Of a DNA stretch of 64,000 nucleotides, positions 61,966-64,000 are shown piece after piece. The DNA lies in the NCBI GenBank assembly GCA_033002965.1, contig JAURVB010007528.1, positions 1 to 64,000 on the forward strand, read 5' to 3'. How positions within the stretch are numbered: position 1 is the stretch's first letter; each line of letters starts with the position of its first letter. The notes beneath the pieces were generated by a model. It saw nothing but the letters and a program-made list of their open reading frames with translations. It searched no databases and was not told where the DNA came from. The position numbers and the translations under genes were made by a program. The stretch is from Piper betle. Lineage: Eukaryota; Streptophyta; Magnoliopsida; Piperales; Piperaceae.

Positions 61966-63948
61966 ATGTTGCAAGGGAGTTGGGAAGAGGAAGTACTAGC
62001 AGCCCAGTGGCGTAAATTCCAAGAGGAGAACATCGACCCTCTTCTGTGGAACCTCCGGGAATCCGGCGACTCCCAATTGGAATCCTCCGCTGCTGTCCAG
62101 GCGCCACTCCAGAGCATCAAGGAGGCGGTGCTCGCAGCTAAGAAGTGGGAGATCCAACTCTCCGACCAGCTTGCCCTCATGACCAGAGAAACCGACGAGT
62201 TAATTCGATCCAATCAACTCTCTTCCCTTCCTGACCTCGTTTCCTCTCGTCTCCAACTCATCGCCGCCCGGTTTCCTACTTGCTTCGAACCGCCAGCTGC
62301 TGGAGCAGCATCCTCTGTTCCTGTGAAGCCTAAACCCAACCAAGGGTGGAAACGGTTTACAGAAAACACCGAATGGGCAGAAGATGACCCGAGATGGGAA
62401 GAAGACATTGCAGCAAAAGCTCATATTGATACAAGCATCAGAAGTCTAGAACCTCAGTTGAGAGAATGCCTGGTACGGTTATCAGTGTTTCCAGAAAATG
62501 CCATCATCAAGAAGAGGAACCTGATCTACTGGTGGATAGGCGAAGATGTGGTAAAACCCACCAGCTCCAAATCTGCGGAGGAGGTCGGGGAGCATTGCTT
62601 CCATCTCTTGCTGGCCACGGGGATGGTGGAGCCAATCACCGACAGGTACACCCGATCCATCAAGCGCTGCAGGTTGCATCCCCGTGTCTCCCAGGTCCTC
62701 GCTCAGGAGTCATGGCCACGGGTTCGGCCTCGTCGCTTGGCCTCGACGAGGACGGGAGATGAAGCATTGTGCCAGCTGATGCCGGTAGTTGACGACGACG
62801 TTAGCGATAAATATGAAGGCGATACGAGGCCACGGCTGATGCGTAGAGTCCGCTTCCCCTCTATCTTCAATTTAAGTGCTCAGCGTTTGTACTTGCCCAG
62901 GAACAAGAATATGACGAGATTGAAGAAGGTGCCTGTTCTTCAACTGGGCAGGTGGCAGGACTGGCCCGATCACCACATTGAAATCGAAGATGCCCAGTTC
63001 CTCACCAGCTTGGGAGTGTTGAAGAGTCTCAAATACCTCTCCCTTCGAGGCATATCCCAGATAAAAGAGATTCCCGACTCGGTCGGTGAATTGCCCCATC
63101 TTCTCATTCTAGACCTCCAATCTTGCCACAATCTGGAGAGATTAACGCCGAAGATAACCATGTTGAGCAAGCTCACTCACTTGGACGTCTCTGAGTGCTC
63201 ATTGTTGGAGCTCATGCCACCGGGACTAGACTCCCTCACCAGCCTCCAGGTGCTCAAGGGATTCGCTCTCAGGACCAGCAGCAACCACCGGGGTCGACTA
63301 GGGGAGCTGGCCGAATTGCCGAGCCTATGGAAGCTTAGTATAAACTTGGGATTCTACACCCAGAAAGTAGAAGACTTGCATGACTTGAGCAAGTTACAAC
63401 GACTGCGATCACTCACCATTGTCTGGGGCAGGGAAAAATCTTCCACAACCTTATCACCTCCTCCTTCGAAAACACCAAAGAAATCCCTGTCAAAGCTCAA
63501 GTCCCAGACATCAATCCCAACAACAATCACGATTTCGGCTCCGCCTAGCCTCGAGAAATTAGACCTGCAGTGCATTCCCTCCAATGAGACGCTGGACTGG
63601 TTGAAGCCCGATCAGCTTCAAAGTCTGAATAAGCTCTACATCAGGGGAGGGAAGCTCAAGAAGCTCCCCTTTGGTGGTGATGGTGGTGAGGCGTGGAACG
63701 TGCAGACATTGCGGCTAAAGTTTCTCGAAGACTTGAAGGTGGAGGACTGGGCTCTTGTCCATACATCATTTCCTCGTCTCGAGTGTGTTCAAGTCTTTGA
63801 TTGCCCACGAGTTAAAACCCATCTCTTGCTTGATGAGCATGGGATATGGTGCAAGAATGCGGAGGAAACGATGACTTCTGCAAGTACTAGCTTTAGTTTT
63901 CAACATCCAGAAAGCTACGAGAGGGGATTAATCGCTGAAGAATATTGA
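61966..63948 (+). CDS. NLR-like protein lacking the nucleotide-binding core (CC-like, WHD, LRR)
   Basis: One uninterrupted frame of 660 codons from ATG at 61966; the in-frame GTG six bases earlier is unlikely as a plant start. Residues ~1-105 are helical and charged, CC-like. ~105-155 is a Pro/Lys/Trp-rich linker. ~160-255 has LRECLVRLSVFPENAIIKKR, LIYWWIGEDVV and RLHPRVSQVL, matching the winged-helix and MHD region of RPP13/ZAR1-type NLRs. ~300-640 are LRRs (LKSLKYLSLRGISQIKEIPD, LPHLLILDLQSCHNLERL). No GxGGxGKTT, kinase-2 or GLPLA motif lies between CC and WHD, so the NB and ARC1 parts are missing. No membrane segment is seen. It is divergent from the NLR at 58899-61581. It may be a helper, sensor or decoy partner, or a decayed NLR kept open by chance; the long open frame argues for the former. 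Confidence 0.85.
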   Translation: MLQGSWEEEVLAAQWRKFQEENIDPLLWNLRESGDSQLESSAAVQAPLQSIKEAVLAAKKWEIQLSDQLALMTRETDELIRSNQLSSLPDLVSSRLQLIAARFPTCFEPPAAGAASSVPVKPKPNQGWKRFTENTEWAEDDPRWEEDIAAKAHIDTSIRSLEPQLRECLVRLSVFPENAIIKKRNLIYWWIGEDVVKPTSSKSAEEVGEHCFHLLLATGMVEPITDRYTRSIKRCRLHPRVSQVLAQESWPRVRPRRLASTRTGDEALCQLMPVVDDDVSDKYEGDTRPRLMRRVRFPSIFNLSAQRLYLPRNKNMTRLKKVPVLQLGRWQDWPDHHIEIEDAQFLTSLGVLKSLKYLSLRGISQIKEIPDSVGELPHLLILDLQSCHNLERLTPKITMLSKLTHLDVSECSLLELMPPGLDSLTSLQVLKGFALRTSSNHRGRLGELAELPSLWKLSINLGFYTQKVEDLHDLSKLQRLRSLTIVWGREKSSTTLSPPPSKTPKKSLSKLKSQTSIPTTITISAPPSLEKLDLQCIPSNETLDWLKPDQLQSLNKLYIRGGKLKKLPFGGDGGEAWNVQTLRLKFLEDLKVEDWALVHTSFPRLECVQVFDCPRVKTHLLLDEHGIWCKNAEETMTSASTSFSFQHPESYERGLIAEEY

Positions 63949-64000
63949 TTGGATTTGGATAGTATGATCAAGTTTGCAATTTTCTTTGTATCTACTTGTG

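Noticed and set aside
1..64000. CRISPR arrays, bacterial operons or organelle-derived blocks
   Set aside because: None seen; repeats are of plant transposon or minisatellite type and genes have spliceosomal introns.

Overview
This is nuclear DNA from a flowering plant. It is AT-rich and packed with plant retrotransposons and DNA transposons. The few genes have plant-type introns, and the gene families are all plant ones: LRR receptor kinase, GH17/X8 glucanase, SABATH methyltransferase, CC-type NLRs and ribosomal protein eS10. I cannot name the species from the sequence alone.

Layout. 1-229 is the tail of an LTR. 1.3-4.0 kb is a broken LRR receptor kinase of the non-RD type, flanked by two copies of a ~300 bp direct repeat. 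4.6-5.7 kb (minus) is a decayed beta-1,3-glucanase with an X8 domain. 9.4-11.2 kb (minus) is an apparently intact five-exon gene for 40S ribosomal protein eS10, with a first coding exon that is only the ATG. 12-20 kb holds two decayed Ty1/copia elements; the 3' LTR of the first contains a nested 457 bp TRIM element. 21.2 kb is a clean 572 bp hAT-type non-autonomous element with an 8 bp target duplication. 23.7-31.2 kb is one decayed CACTA (En/Spm) transposon on the minus strand. 34-37.4 kb looks like a long LTR. 37.4-43.6 kb is a second CACTA element on the plus strand, whose transposase gene is cut by two LTR-like units lying head to tail. 44.0-47.2 kb is a SABATH methyltransferase gene broken by a 605 bp solo LTR (perfect 5 bp target duplication) and one frameshift. 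48-54.8 kb is a nest of repeats with a 4.4 kb LTR insertion that carries a partial duplication of its own head. 55.7-58.3 kb is a short copia element with both LTRs, gag and little else. 58.9-63.9 kb is a head-to-head NLR pair.

Most notable biology. The two NLR-type genes at the right edge are divergent, with 384 bp between start codons. The minus partner has CC, NB-ARC and LRR parts but at least three frameshifts. The plus partner is one open frame of 660 codons with a CC-like N-terminus, a winged-helix part and LRRs, but no P-loop or nucleotide-binding core. The shared intergenic region carries a 50 bp tandem repeat. Divergent NLR pairs are an established immune-receptor arrangement; this one may be a derived or half-dead version.

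Only two protein-coding genes look intact: eS10 and the plus-strand NLR-like gene. Most other coding sequence is pseudogene or transposon. Several single-base frameshifts lie in short homopolymers, so assembly error has to be kept in mind.
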